Counted from the stretch's first letter, positions 7,876 through 15,393 are shown. The stretch is DNA of 22,052 bases from an uncultured Prevotella sp. (GCA_900546575.1 URDM01000052.1:1-22052), one strand, 5' to 3'. A program made the numbers and translations. The notes: a model not told the origin generated them from the sequence alone.

Positions 7876-7929
7876 CGCCCTGAAAGCGCAAAAGTGTTGT
7901 TTATTATATACTTTTGCCCTTTCAGGGCG
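7876..7929. repeat. 20-bp inverted repeat between purF and carA
   Basis: Arms 7876-7895 and 7910-7929 are complementary at 19 of 20 positions (core CCCTGAAAG and CTTTCAGGG), around a 14-base AT-rich loop. The right arm holds its own small palindrome CCCTTTCAGGG. Read on the minus strand, no T run follows, so it looks more like a REP-type element, attenuator or RNA-processing site than a simple terminator. Confidence 0.6.
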
Positions 7930-7965
7930 CGTTGTGGAAACAAGGCCGTAAGCCTACATCTCCTA

Positions 7966-9843
7966 TTACATCAGCTTCTCCATATAGTTGACGAATGCCT
8001 GATTGCAGAGCTTTGTGCCGCCTGGTGTAGGATACTTACCCGTGAAATACCAGTCGCCCTTATGGTCGGGGATGGCCTCATGCAGTCCGTCGATTGACTG
8101 ATATACAAGCTCAACCGGTGTCTCCAGTCCCTCAGGACGCAGCATCTCAACTATCTTAGTGTTTATCTCATCGATAGTGAAAGGCTTGTATACGTCGCGC
8201 ACACAGTTGCGCATCATCTCCTTCGGTTTGAGAAGTTCGAGTTTGCACGACTCGTACACCCGCTTCAGCAGGTCTTGCATGCCACGTTCCTTTATAAGTT
8301 CCATCGTTGCACGGAACACGCAGAACTCCTCCAAACGCGGCATATCGATGCCGTAATAGTCGGGATAGCGTATCTGCGGAGCCGACGACACGATGACAAT
8401 CTTCTTCGGGTGCAGGCGGTCGAGTATGCGCAGAATGCTCTCCTTGAGCGTTGTGCCGCGCACTATAGAGTCGTCTATCACGACGAGGTTGTCGACATAA
8501 GGCTCTATGCAGCCGTAAGTGATGTCGTAGACATGCGACGCAAGGTCATTACGCGAGTTGCCCTCGGTGATGAATGTGCGCAGCTTGATGTCCTTTATAG
8601 CCACCTTCTCCGAACGCACGTATGTGTCGAGTATAGCGTGCAGTTCCTCGTCGGTGGGTTTATGGTCGAGCTGTTGGATGCGCTTCACCTTAAGCTCGTT
8701 GCTATATTTCTTGAATCCGGAAAGCAATCCGTAGTAAGCCACCTCAGCTGTATTCGGAATGAACGAGAACACAGTATGGTCTATGTCGCCGTCTACTGCA
8801 TCCAATACCGGCTTGCGCAGCAGTTCGCCAAGGCGTTTGCGCTCACGATAGATGTCTCTGTCAGAACCGCGGCTGAAGTAAATGCGCTCGAACGAACATG
8901 CAGAGTCGCCTCGTTGCTGCAGTATCTGCTCCATACGCACCTCGCCCTGACGGCTTACAAGCAGAGCCTGACCTGGGTTGAGTTCCTGAATGTCTTCACA
9001 TTCCAAGTCGAACGTCGTCTGAAGTACAGGACGCTCAGACGCTACTGCAACGAATTCGTCGTTGGCATAGTAGAACGCAGGACGAATACCCCAAGGGTCG
9101 CGCATTGAGAACATCTCACCGGAGCCCGTCAGTCCGCACATTACATAGCCACCATCAAAGTCGGGCATCGACGTGCGCAGCACGTTGGCCATGTCCATAT
9201 GCTCATCTATATAATGTGTTATCTCCATTCCCTCGAGTCCTTTGGCCTTTGCATCAACATAGTTGCGTTCAGCCTCGCGGTCGAGTCGATGCCCCATCAG
9301 TTCGAGCAGCGTATATCCGTCGCTGTAGATACGCGGGAACATGCCTCGCGTCAGCATCTTCTGGAATATCTCGTCGATATTAGTCATATTGAAGTTGCCG
9401 CAGATGCACAGGTTCTTTGCCTGCCAGTTGTTGCGACGCAGGAAAGGATGGACATATGAGAGTCCCTTCTTTCCGGTCGTGGAATAGCGCAGATGTCCCA
9501 TATATAGCTCACCGGCAAACGGCATATGCTCTTTGGCAAAGTCGGCATCGGCAAGCAGTTCGGGCGACAATCGGGCAAATTCTTTCTGCACACGTCCGAA
9601 TATCTCGGTTATGGCATCCTTACCCTCAGCACGTTCACGGAACATATATTCCGTTCCAGGTTGTCCGTCAAGCTTCACACATGCCATGCCAGCTCCTTCC
9701 TGGCCACGGTTGTGCTGCTTCTCCATCATCAGATAGAGCTTGTTTAGTCCGAACATCCAAGTACCATACTTCTGTTGATAGTACTCAAGTGGCTTGAGCA
9801 ATCTGATCATTGCTACGCCACATTCATGTTTTAGTGGTTCCAC
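7966..9843 (-). CDS. purF: Amidophosphoribosyltransferase-like class II glutamine amidotransferase
   Basis: A 625-residue protein combining an N-terminal class II (Ntn) glutaminase with a C-terminal phosphoribosyltransferase domain, as in the enzyme that starts purine synthesis from PRPP and glutamine. The start MEPLKHECGVAM gives a seven-residue propeptide before the likely nucleophile Cys8. QHNRGQEGAGMA (about 43-54) is the usual glutaminase motif, and VVIDDSIVRGTT around 455-466 is the PRPP-binding loop. It is longer than classical PurF (about 470-510 residues), with extra sequence at the end. It leads the carAB operon, not a purine cluster, so it may be a paralogue with a different or regulatory role. 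No clear promoter was found in the 203 bases upstream. Family is firm; purine function is likely but not proven. Confidence 0.88.
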   Translation of the reverse strand: MEPLKHECGVAMIRLLKPLEYYQQKYGTWMFGLNKLYLMMEKQHNRGQEGAGMACVKLDGQPGTEYMFRERAEGKDAITEIFGRVQKEFARLSPELLADADFAKEHMPFAGELYMGHLRYSTTGKKGLSYVHPFLRRNNWQAKNLCICGNFNMTNIDEIFQKMLTRGMFPRIYSDGYTLLELMGHRLDREAERNYVDAKAKGLEGMEITHYIDEHMDMANVLRTSMPDFDGGYVMCGLTGSGEMFSMRDPWGIRPAFYYANDEFVAVASERPVLQTTFDLECEDIQELNPGQALLVSRQGEVRMEQILQQRGDSACSFERIYFSRGSDRDIYRERKRLGELLRKPVLDAVDGDIDHTVFSFIPNTAEVAYYGLLSGFKKYSNELKVKRIQQLDHKPTDEELHAILDTYVRSEKVAIKDIKLRTFITEGNSRNDLASHVYDITYGCIEPYVDNLVVIDDSIVRGTTLKESILRILDRLHPKKIVIVSSAPQIRYPDYYGIDMPRLEEFCVFRATMELIKERGMQDLLKRVYESCKLELLKPKEMMRNCVRDVYKPFTIDEINTKIVEMLRPEGLETPVELVYQSIDGLHEAIPDHKGDWYFTGKYPTPGGTKLCNQAFVNYMEKLM

Positions 9844-10000
9844 GGTTCCTTAACTTTACTTAATATAACTCTTTTTCTTAAATAGATGCAGTAATTGCCA
9901 GTATCGTCATTATGTAACGTGACAAGTTGCAATAGCGTGTATTTATCGAAGATTTGATTATCTTTTTGGTGTCTGTGCGTACACACAGATTGCATATGTA

Positions 10001-10034
10001 TAAAAATTAAGCGTCAAGCAAACAGCCCAACGCT
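10001..10034 (-). terminator. Rho-independent terminator of the Wza-like gene
   Basis: On the minus strand, AGCGTTGGGC (plus 10025-10034) pairs with GCTTGACGCT (plus 10010-10019) through ten base pairs, including three G-U pairs, around the loop TGTTT. The stem is followed by TAATTTTTATA. It lies 13 bases after the stop codon at 10047, separating this gene from purF. Confidence 0.65.
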
Positions 10035-10046
10035 CAACCAATATAT

Positions 10047-10847
10047 TTAGTTTCGTATAATATTAACCAACAAAGAAGCCACCGACGTCAAGATGCTCAC
10101 GAATGAGAACCACAAAGTCGTTGAAGAGCCGATAGCTGAGTTCTTTGACTTCACACCATTGGGCTCTACGTATATATAGTCGTTCTGCTGTACATAATAG
10201 TACGGCGAGTTGATAATATTGGCATCATTAAGATTCAGACGATGTACTTCCTTCTGACCGGTAGCAGTCTCGCGAATGAGCAACACATTGTCACGACGAC
10301 CATAAATGGTAAGGTCGCCTGCCTGTGCCAAAGCCTCAAGCACGCTCATCTTCTGTGTTGTCACCGGCACTACCTTAGGACTGGTCACCTCACCGGCAAC
10401 GGTAATGCGATAGCTCGACATATTGACAGTCACTACGGGATGCTCCTCGTTTGAGAGATAGGGCGCTACCTTCTCGCCGATGAGCTTCTCGCATTCGGTC
10501 TTTGTCATGCCTGCAACGTGCAACTTGCCCACAACGGGAAAATCGATATTGCCACTATTGTCAACAAGATAGGTGAGCAATGCACCCGAACCGCTGCTCA
10601 AGTTGCCACCATTACCAAGTGTATTCTGTACTGAAAGATTGAACGGACGGCTCGCTTCAGGGTCTGATGTAACAACGGTTATAGTAAGCTCGTCCTTCGG
10701 CATAATGTGGGCATCGTACAACCCAGCCGAAGCGGCAAGACTCAGCGTATCAATATTCTGGAAATAAGCAACTTTTTTTGCTGATGAACAACCGTTCAGC
10801 AACAAAACTACCATAAGCAAAAATATAGGAAAGATTATCTTCTTCAT
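10047..10847 (-). CDS. Wza-like polysaccharide export lipoprotein
   Basis: A 266-residue outer-membrane lipoprotein of the polysaccharide biosynthesis/export family, which forms the exit channel for capsule or exopolysaccharide. The start MKKIIFPIFLLMVVLLLNGC gives a classic lipoprotein signal with the lipobox cysteine at residue 20; an upstream ATG at 10875-10877 would add ten residues before the signal and is less likely. The poly-export domain follows (DAHIMPKDELTITV, then YLVDNSGNIDFPVVGKLHVAGMT), then an SLBB-like section (YRITVAGEVTSPKVVPV). A hydrophobic helix ends the protein (TTLWFSFVSILTSVASLLVNII). It has its own promoter and terminator. The expected kinase partner is about 7 kb away on the opposite strand. 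Confidence 0.92.
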   Translation of the reverse strand: MKKIIFPIFLLMVVLLLNGCSSAKKVAYFQNIDTLSLAASAGLYDAHIMPKDELTITVVTSDPEASRPFNLSVQNTLGNGGNLSSGSGALLTYLVDNSGNIDFPVVGKLHVAGMTKTECEKLIGEKVAPYLSNEEHPVVTVNMSSYRITVAGEVTSPKVVPVTTQKMSVLEALAQAGDLTIYGRRDNVLLIRETATGQKEVHRLNLNDANIINSPYYYVQQNDYIYVEPNGVKSKNSAIGSSTTLWFSFVSILTSVASLLVNIIRN

Positions 10848-10891
10848 ATATATTAAATAATGTATAGCTAACCGCATTCAATTTGCTTCTG

Positions 10892-10923
10892 CAAAAATAC
10901 TACTTATTTCTGACACTGACAAA
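10892..10923 (-). promoter_or_regulatory. Bacteroidetes-type promoter of the Wza-like gene
   Basis: On the minus strand a TTTG (plus 10920-10923) is followed after 20 bases by TATTTTTG (plus 10892-10899). The MKK start is 45 bases downstream of the -7 box. The alternative ATG at 10877 would leave only 14 bases, which also favours the downstream start. Confidence 0.65.
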
Positions 10924-11011
10924 GTTTTCAACAAATAATTTCACAGCCCCTAAAACAATTTCATTTTAACAATATAAAACCTTAGAATAAGCGTAAAAAC
11001 TTTGGTTGAGT

Positions 11012-11043
11012 TGACATAATGTCACTTTTTTATAGTAATTTTG
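11012..11043 (+). promoter_or_regulatory. Asparaginase promoter with a palindromic operator candidate
   Basis: The -7 box TAATTTTG (11036-11043) matches TAnnTTTG and lies 25 bases before the start codon. At the usual -33 position there is no TTTG. Instead there is a perfect 13-base palindrome TGACATAATGTCA (11012-11024), similar in shape to CRP/FNR-family sites. A regulator bound there could control this gene; that is inference. Confidence 0.5.
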
Positions 11044-11068
11044 CGAGTAGAAACACTACTTTTATAAA

Positions 11069-12121
11069 ATGAACCACGACAAAGCCTACTCTCGACAGAA
11101 CAAAGTGCTGCTGATATACACCGGCGGCACGATTGGTATGGGACGCAATCCCATGACGGGAGCGCTCGAGCCGCTTAACTTCGAGCATTTGATAGAAAAC
11201 CTTCCGGAGTTTGCCTACCTTCAAACAGACATAGACACATACCAGTTTACACCCCCTATCGACTCGTCGGACATGTCGCTGAGACGCTGGGCCCAACTCG
11301 TACGCATCATTGCCGACAACTACAACAAATATGACGGATTCGTCATATTGCACGGCACCGACACCATGGCATACACAGCAAGTGCCCTGTCATTTATGCT
11401 CGAAAACCTCACCAAACCCGTAATCCTAACCGGATCGCAATTGCCTATTGGACAATTGCGCACAGACGGAAAGGAAAATCTCGTCACAAGTATAGAACTT
11501 GCAAGCATCAAAGACGAAGAAGGACATGCAATGGTGCCAGAGGTATGCATCTACTTCAACGGACGACTGCTTAGAGGCAACAGATGTACAAAGCAGAACG
11601 CCGACGGCTTCGACGCATTCAATTCGTTCAACTATCCCCATCTTTGTGATGCTGGAGTGGAGTTCAGCTTCAACAAGCACTACATCCTAAAACGCGACTT
11701 CACCAAACCGATGATACCACACTTCGCCATGGACCCCAACGTAGTGGTATTCTCGCTGTTTCCTGGCATACAGCAGAACATCGTGCGACACGTACTTGAA
11801 GCTCCCGAACTGCGAGGCATCGTACTGCGTAGCTTCGGCAGCGGCAATGCACCACAAAAACCATGGCTGCAACAACTCCTTAAAGAAGCAACACGACGCG
11901 GTGTGACTGTTGTAAACATAAGCCAGTGTGTAGCAGGAAGCGTCAAGATGGGACGATACGAAGCAAGCTATCAGCTCAAAGACGCAGGCATTGTGACCGG
12001 ATACGACTCGACAGTAGAAAGCGCCGTGGCAAAACTGATGTTCCTGCAAGGCCACTATACCGACAGCAACGTAATAAGAACACTCATGAACCGCAACCTC
12101 TGCGGAGAAATAACTAAATAA
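11069..12121 (+). CDS. ansA: Type I (cytoplasmic) L-asparaginase
   Basis: A 350-residue asparaginase that hydrolyses asparagine to aspartate and ammonia. The two signature threonine motifs are present: TGGTIGM with the likely nucleophile Thr21, and HGTDTM with Thr97-Asp98. A conserved lysine follows in DGKENLV. There is no signal peptide, and the length matches the cytoplasmic type I enzymes. The start has a good promoter 25 bases upstream. The next gene begins only 12 bases after the stop, so the two are probably co-transcribed although no direct functional link is obvious. Ammonia and aspartate from this enzyme could feed carbamoyl phosphate and pyrimidine synthesis encoded nearby, but that is only a contextual idea. 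Confidence 0.95.
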   Translation: MNHDKAYSRQNKVLLIYTGGTIGMGRNPMTGALEPLNFEHLIENLPEFAYLQTDIDTYQFTPPIDSSDMSLRRWAQLVRIIADNYNKYDGFVILHGTDTMAYTASALSFMLENLTKPVILTGSQLPIGQLRTDGKENLVTSIELASIKDEEGHAMVPEVCIYFNGRLLRGNRCTKQNADGFDAFNSFNYPHLCDAGVEFSFNKHYILKRDFTKPMIPHFAMDPNVVVFSLFPGIQQNIVRHVLEAPELRGIVLRSFGSGNAPQKPWLQQLLKEATRRGVTVVNISQCVAGSVKMGRYEASYQLKDAGIVTGYDSTVESAVAKLMFLQGHYTDSNVIRTLMNRNLCGEITK

Positions 12122-12133
12122 CAAAATCAAGAA

Positions 12134-13354
12134 ATGCCAACTATAAACCCGTTTGCCCGCCCGGTATATCTTATGGCTAAACCGGCGGGCAGTCTTTGCA
12201 ATCTACGTTGCAAGTACTGCTATTACCTCGAAAAAAGCAAATTATACGACAACAACGAGAAGCATATAATGAGCGACCAGCTGCTCGAAAAATTCATAAA
12301 GGAATATATCGAAGCACAGACAATGCCCGAAGTGATGTTCACATGGCACGGCGGCGAGACACTGATGCGTCCCATATCGTTCTATAAGAAGGCACTGCGA
12401 CTGCAACAACAGTATGCCAGAGGCCGACGCATCGACAACTGCATACAGACCAATGCCACTATGCTCACCGACGAATGGTGCAAATTCTTCCACGACAACA
12501 ACTTCCTTGTAGGCATATCGATTGACGGACCGCAGGAGTTTCACGACGCCTATCGCAAGACTGCTACGGGCAGGCCTACATGGAACCAGGTAATGCGTGG
12601 CATACGACTGCTCAATAAATACAATGTGGAATGGAACGCTCTTGCCGTTGTCAACAACCTGAATGTAGAGCATCCGCTTGAGTTCTACCACTTCTTCAAG
12701 GACATAAACTGCCACTTCATACAGTTCACTCCTATCGTGGAGCGCATAGTCGACGACCGTGCCGACGGACTACAGCTCGCTCCGGGCATGACCGAAGGAG
12801 GACAAATGGCCGACTTCAGCATTACAGCTGAACAGTGGGGCACATTCCTCTGCACCATATTCGACGAATGGGTGCGTCACGACGTGGGCGAATATTTCAT
12901 ACAGCTGTTTGACAGCGCACTTGCCAATTGGGTTGGCGTTGCCCCAGGACTGTGTACAATGGCAGCCGAATGCGGACACGCTGGAGTAATGGAATACAAC
13001 GGTGACGTGTACTCATGCGACCACTTCGTCTATCCCGAGCATCGCCTCGGCAACCTTCGCGAAAGCACAGTGACGCAGATGATGTACTCAGCCAAGCAAC
13101 GCGAGTTTGCCCGTATGAAGAAAGAGATGCTTCCGCAGCAATGCAAGGAGTGCGACGTTCTGTTCGCATGCCACGGCGAATGTCCCAAAAACCGATTCAT
13201 AAACGACCGCTACGGCAATCCGGGACTCAACTATCTGTGTGCCGGCTATCACAAGTTCTTCAAGCACATAGCCCCATACATGGAGTTTATGAAGGGCGAA
13301 CTGGCTGCCAAACGACCACCTGCCAACGTCATGAACTACATCGTAAGCAAGTAG
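12134..13354 (+). CDS. Anaerobic sulfatase-maturase-type radical SAM/SPASM enzyme
   Basis: A 406-residue radical SAM protein of the anaerobic sulfatase-maturating type, which converts a cysteine or serine in a sulfatase active site to formylglycine without oxygen. The start FARPVYLMAKPAGSLCNLRC is typical of the family. The iron-sulfur motif is Cys22-x3-Cys26-x2-Cys29 followed by YY. The C-terminal SPASM domain carries the expected cysteines (CGHAGVMEYNGDVYSC, then CKECDVLFACHGEC). Asp296 in YSCDHF occupies the place of the catalytic aspartate known from the clostridial enzyme. Length is normal. No sulfatase gene lies in the window, so the substrate is encoded elsewhere. It follows ansA by 12 bases. 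Another peptide-modifying radical SAM role is less likely. Confidence 0.92.
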   Translation: MPTINPFARPVYLMAKPAGSLCNLRCKYCYYLEKSKLYDNNEKHIMSDQLLEKFIKEYIEAQTMPEVMFTWHGGETLMRPISFYKKALRLQQQYARGRRIDNCIQTNATMLTDEWCKFFHDNNFLVGISIDGPQEFHDAYRKTATGRPTWNQVMRGIRLLNKYNVEWNALAVVNNLNVEHPLEFYHFFKDINCHFIQFTPIVERIVDDRADGLQLAPGMTEGGQMADFSITAEQWGTFLCTIFDEWVRHDVGEYFIQLFDSALANWVGVAPGLCTMAAECGHAGVMEYNGDVYSCDHFVYPEHRLGNLRESTVTQMMYSAKQREFARMKKEMLPQQCKECDVLFACHGECPKNRFINDRYGNPGLNYLCAGYHKFFKHIAPYMEFMKGELAAKRPPANVMNYIVSK

Positions 13355-13421
13355 CGATTATTGAATAGCAGTAGACGTCATATCACAATATATTTCACAA
13401 CGAGATTTGCCACACTATCAG

Positions 13422-13531
13422 AAGGACTCCTTTTACATTCCAAAAGGATTCGTTTTACATTCCAAAAGGGGTCCTTTTGCATTCCAAAAGGACTCCTTTT
13501 ACAACCCAAAAGGACTCCTTCTGAAAAACGA
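13422..13531. repeat. 22-bp tandem repeat array, five units
   Basis: The word AAGG begins at 13422, 13444, 13466, 13488 and 13510, an exact 22-base step. Each unit has the near-palindromic core AAAAGGACTCCTTTT, or a variant, followed by a linker such as ACATTCC. Units 1, 4 and 5 share AAGGACTCCTT; units 2 and 3 vary at the core (GATTCG, GGGTCC). The units are contiguous with no spacers. The array starts about 67 bases after the radical SAM stop codon in a 370-base gene-free stretch. A degenerate copy of the same family lies at 444-565. Confidence 0.9.
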
Positions 13532-13569
13532 AAGGGAAACGCCCTAAATACACATTATTATATATATAT

Positions 13570-13652
13570 GCAAACAAGCATTACATCTACGCAAACAAGC
13601 ATTTATATAAGCAAACAAGCATAACATCTATGCAAGCAAGCATTATATATAT
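13570..13652. repeat. Second tandem array, 20-21 bp units, four copies
   Basis: GCAAACAAGCAT starts at 13570, 13591 and 13611, with a variant GCAAGCAAGCAT at 13632, giving steps of 21, 20 and 21 bases. Each core is followed by an AT-rich linker (for example TACATCTAC or TTATATAA). It is unrelated in sequence to the 22-bp array 39 bases before it, and ends just before the terminator hairpin. No coding potential is evident. Confidence 0.85.
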
Positions 13653-13660
13653 ACAAAACA

Positions 13661-13703
13661 GCGAAAGCCCCCAAGAAGCATAAAACTTCTTGGGGGCTTT
13701 CGC
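13661..13703. terminator. Perfect 18-bp terminator stem, probably bidirectional
   Basis: GCGAAAGCCCCCAAGAAG (13661-13678) and CTTCTTGGGGGCTTTCGC (13686-13703) are perfect complements with the seven-base loop CATAAAA. On the minus strand it follows the RNase Y stop by about 21 bases. On the plus strand it lies about 306 bases after the radical SAM gene and is followed by TTCGTTTTT. Confidence 0.85.
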
Positions 13704-13724
13704 TATATCTTCGTTTTTCAGTAT

Positions 13725-15257
13725 TTACTTGGCGTAAGCTACCGAACGTGTTTCGCGTATTACGGTAATCTTTACCTGACCCGGATAAGTCATTTCGGTC
13801 TGTATCTTATTGGCAATCTCGCCCGACAACTTCTCTGTTTCCTTATCGTCCATCTTGTCGGCACCCACAATTACGCGCAACTCACGACCAGCCTGTATGG
13901 CATATGTCTTTGTCACGCCAGGATAAGACATTGCTATTGCCTCGAGATCGTTAAGGCGCTTGATGTAAGCCTCTACGATTTCACGACGTGCACCGGGTCG
14001 TGCACCAGAGATAGCATCGCACACCTGAACGATAGGAGCCAACAATGTGTTCATCTCCATTTCATCGTGGTGAGCGCCAATGGCATTGCAGATGTCCGGT
14101 TTCTCCTTATACTTCTCGGCAATCTTGGCACCATAGAGTGCGTGCGGCAATTCGCTCTCCTCGTCAGGCACCTTACCTATATCGTGCAACAAGCCTGCTC
14201 GCTTCGCCTTCTTGGGATTAAGACCAAGCTCAGCAGCCATAACAGCACAGAGATTGGCTGTCTCGCGTGCGTGCTGCAGAAGATTCTGACCGTAAGACGA
14301 ACGATACTTCATCTTGCCGACAATACGTATGAGTTCGGGATGCAGTCCGTGTATGCCAAGGTCGATGGCTGTACGCTTACCGGTTTCGATTATTTCGTTG
14401 TCAAGCTGCTTCTTTACCTTAGCCACAACTTCCTCGATACGTGCAGGATGAATACGTCCGTCGGCTACAAGCTGATGCAAAGCCAAGCGGCAAACTTCAC
14501 GACGTACGGGGTCAAAGGCTGATATCACGATAGCCTCTGGAGTGTCGTCTACTACGATTTCCACACCGGTGGCAGCCTCAAGAGCGCGTATGTTGCGTCC
14601 CTCACGACCGATGATACGACCCTTAACTTCGTCGTTGTCGATATGGAATACGCTTACCGAATTCTCGATAGCGGTCTCGGTAGCCACGCGCTGAATTGTC
14701 TGGATGACGATTTTCTTAGCCTGTGTATTGGCGTTGAGCTTTGCCTCATCCATAATCTCGTTGATGTAGCTTGCGGCATCGGTACGGGCTTCATCCTTCA
14801 AGCTCTCTACAAGGCGGTTCTTAGCTTCCTCTGCGCTCAGTCCAGAGAGTTCTTCAAGCTTCTCGCGTTCCTTGGTCTGCATCTTGTCAAGCTCCTCCTG
14901 CTTGATAGCCAGAAGTTTCTTCTCGTTGTCAATGCGCTGCTGGCACTGCTCAACCTCCTGCTTACGGCGTCCAAGTTCCTCCTGTCGCTGATTGAGCGAA
15001 ATCTCACGCTGCTTCAGACGGTTCTCGTTCTGCTGAATCTTCTGGTTGCGCTGCTGCACCTCCTTTTCAAGTTCCGACTTCTTGTTGAGGAACTTCTCCT
15101 TTACCTCCAGAAGCTTTTTCTCTTTCAAAACTTCAGCCTCCTTAACGGCGGCTGCTATCATTTCATTATATTTTCCCTTTATATAGCGGAAAACAGCATA
15201 GCCTGCGGCAAGCACTACGACGAGTGCCACCAAGGCTGCGATTAATATACCAAACAT
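13725..15257 (-). CDS. rny: Ribonuclease Y
   Basis: A 510-residue membrane-anchored endoribonuclease that starts mRNA decay. An N-terminal membrane helix (ILIAALVALVVVLAAGYAVF, residues 4-23) is followed by a long, charged coiled coil rich in Lys, Glu and Gln (about 30-190). Next come a KH domain (GRIIGREGRNIRALEAATG, about 213-231) and an HD phosphohydrolase domain with LLHDIGK (His358-Asp359) and AIGAHHDEME downstream. Length and domain order are standard. It is the third gene of a minus-strand group after a coiled-coil protein and ZapA, 136 bases from zapA, and may also have its own weak promoter in that gap. Confidence 0.97.
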   Translation of the reverse strand: MFGILIAALVALVVVLAAGYAVFRYIKGKYNEMIAAAVKEAEVLKEKKLLEVKEKFLNKKSELEKEVQQRNQKIQQNENRLKQREISLNQRQEELGRRKQEVEQCQQRIDNEKKLLAIKQEELDKMQTKEREKLEELSGLSAEEAKNRLVESLKDEARTDAASYINEIMDEAKLNANTQAKKIVIQTIQRVATETAIENSVSVFHIDNDEVKGRIIGREGRNIRALEAATGVEIVVDDTPEAIVISAFDPVRREVCRLALHQLVADGRIHPARIEEVVAKVKKQLDNEIIETGKRTAIDLGIHGLHPELIRIVGKMKYRSSYGQNLLQHARETANLCAVMAAELGLNPKKAKRAGLLHDIGKVPDEESELPHALYGAKIAEKYKEKPDICNAIGAHHDEMEMNTLLAPIVQVCDAISGARPGARREIVEAYIKRLNDLEAIAMSYPGVTKTYAIQAGRELRVIVGADKMDDKETEKLSGEIANKIQTEMTYPGQVKITVIRETRSVAYAK

Positions 15258-15300
15258 ATTTTCTTATTACTTATTACTTTATTATGTTTCAGTTATTTCT

Positions 15301-15344
15301 TTTGTCGTGCAGATTCTGCTGGTTTGTTGTGCAGATTATGCATG
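15301..15344. repeat. Two imperfect 22-bp repeats in the zapA-rny spacer
   Basis: Positions 15301-15322 and 15323-15344 match at 18 of 22 bases; both start with TTTGT and share GTGCAGATT. They adjoin without a gap. The sequence differs from the 22-bp family elsewhere in the window, though the step is the same. Confidence 0.6.
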
Positions 15345-15372
15345 TTCAATCTACCGATTAAGTCTAACAGCA

Positions 15373-15380
15373 CAAAACTA
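15373..15380 (-). promoter_or_regulatory. Possible -7 box for rny
   Basis: The minus strand reads TAGTTTTG here, matching TAnnTTTG, in the spacer between zapA and rny. No TTTG is found at the right distance upstream, so this is weak and rny may simply be read through from zapA. Confidence 0.3.
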
Positions 15381-15393
15381 CTACCCTTCAGGC

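Noticed and set aside
9844..10000. Promoter or riboswitch upstream of purF
   Set aside because: No TAnnTTTG box was found on the minus strand and no recognisable riboswitch fold; a start site must exist here, since a terminator lies just upstream, but I cannot place it.
10848..10877. Ten-residue N-terminal extension of the Wza-like lipoprotein
   Set aside because: The MKKIIFPIF start gives a normal lipoprotein signal and better spacing from the promoter.
13422..13652. CRISPR array
   Set aside because: The units are contiguous, without unique spacers of constant length, and there are no cas genes in the window.
15258..15393. 6S RNA or another small RNA in the zapA-rny spacer, by analogy with E. 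coli zapA
   Set aside because: The gap is only 136 bases, and I see no 6S-like long bulged hairpin; it holds two short repeats instead.
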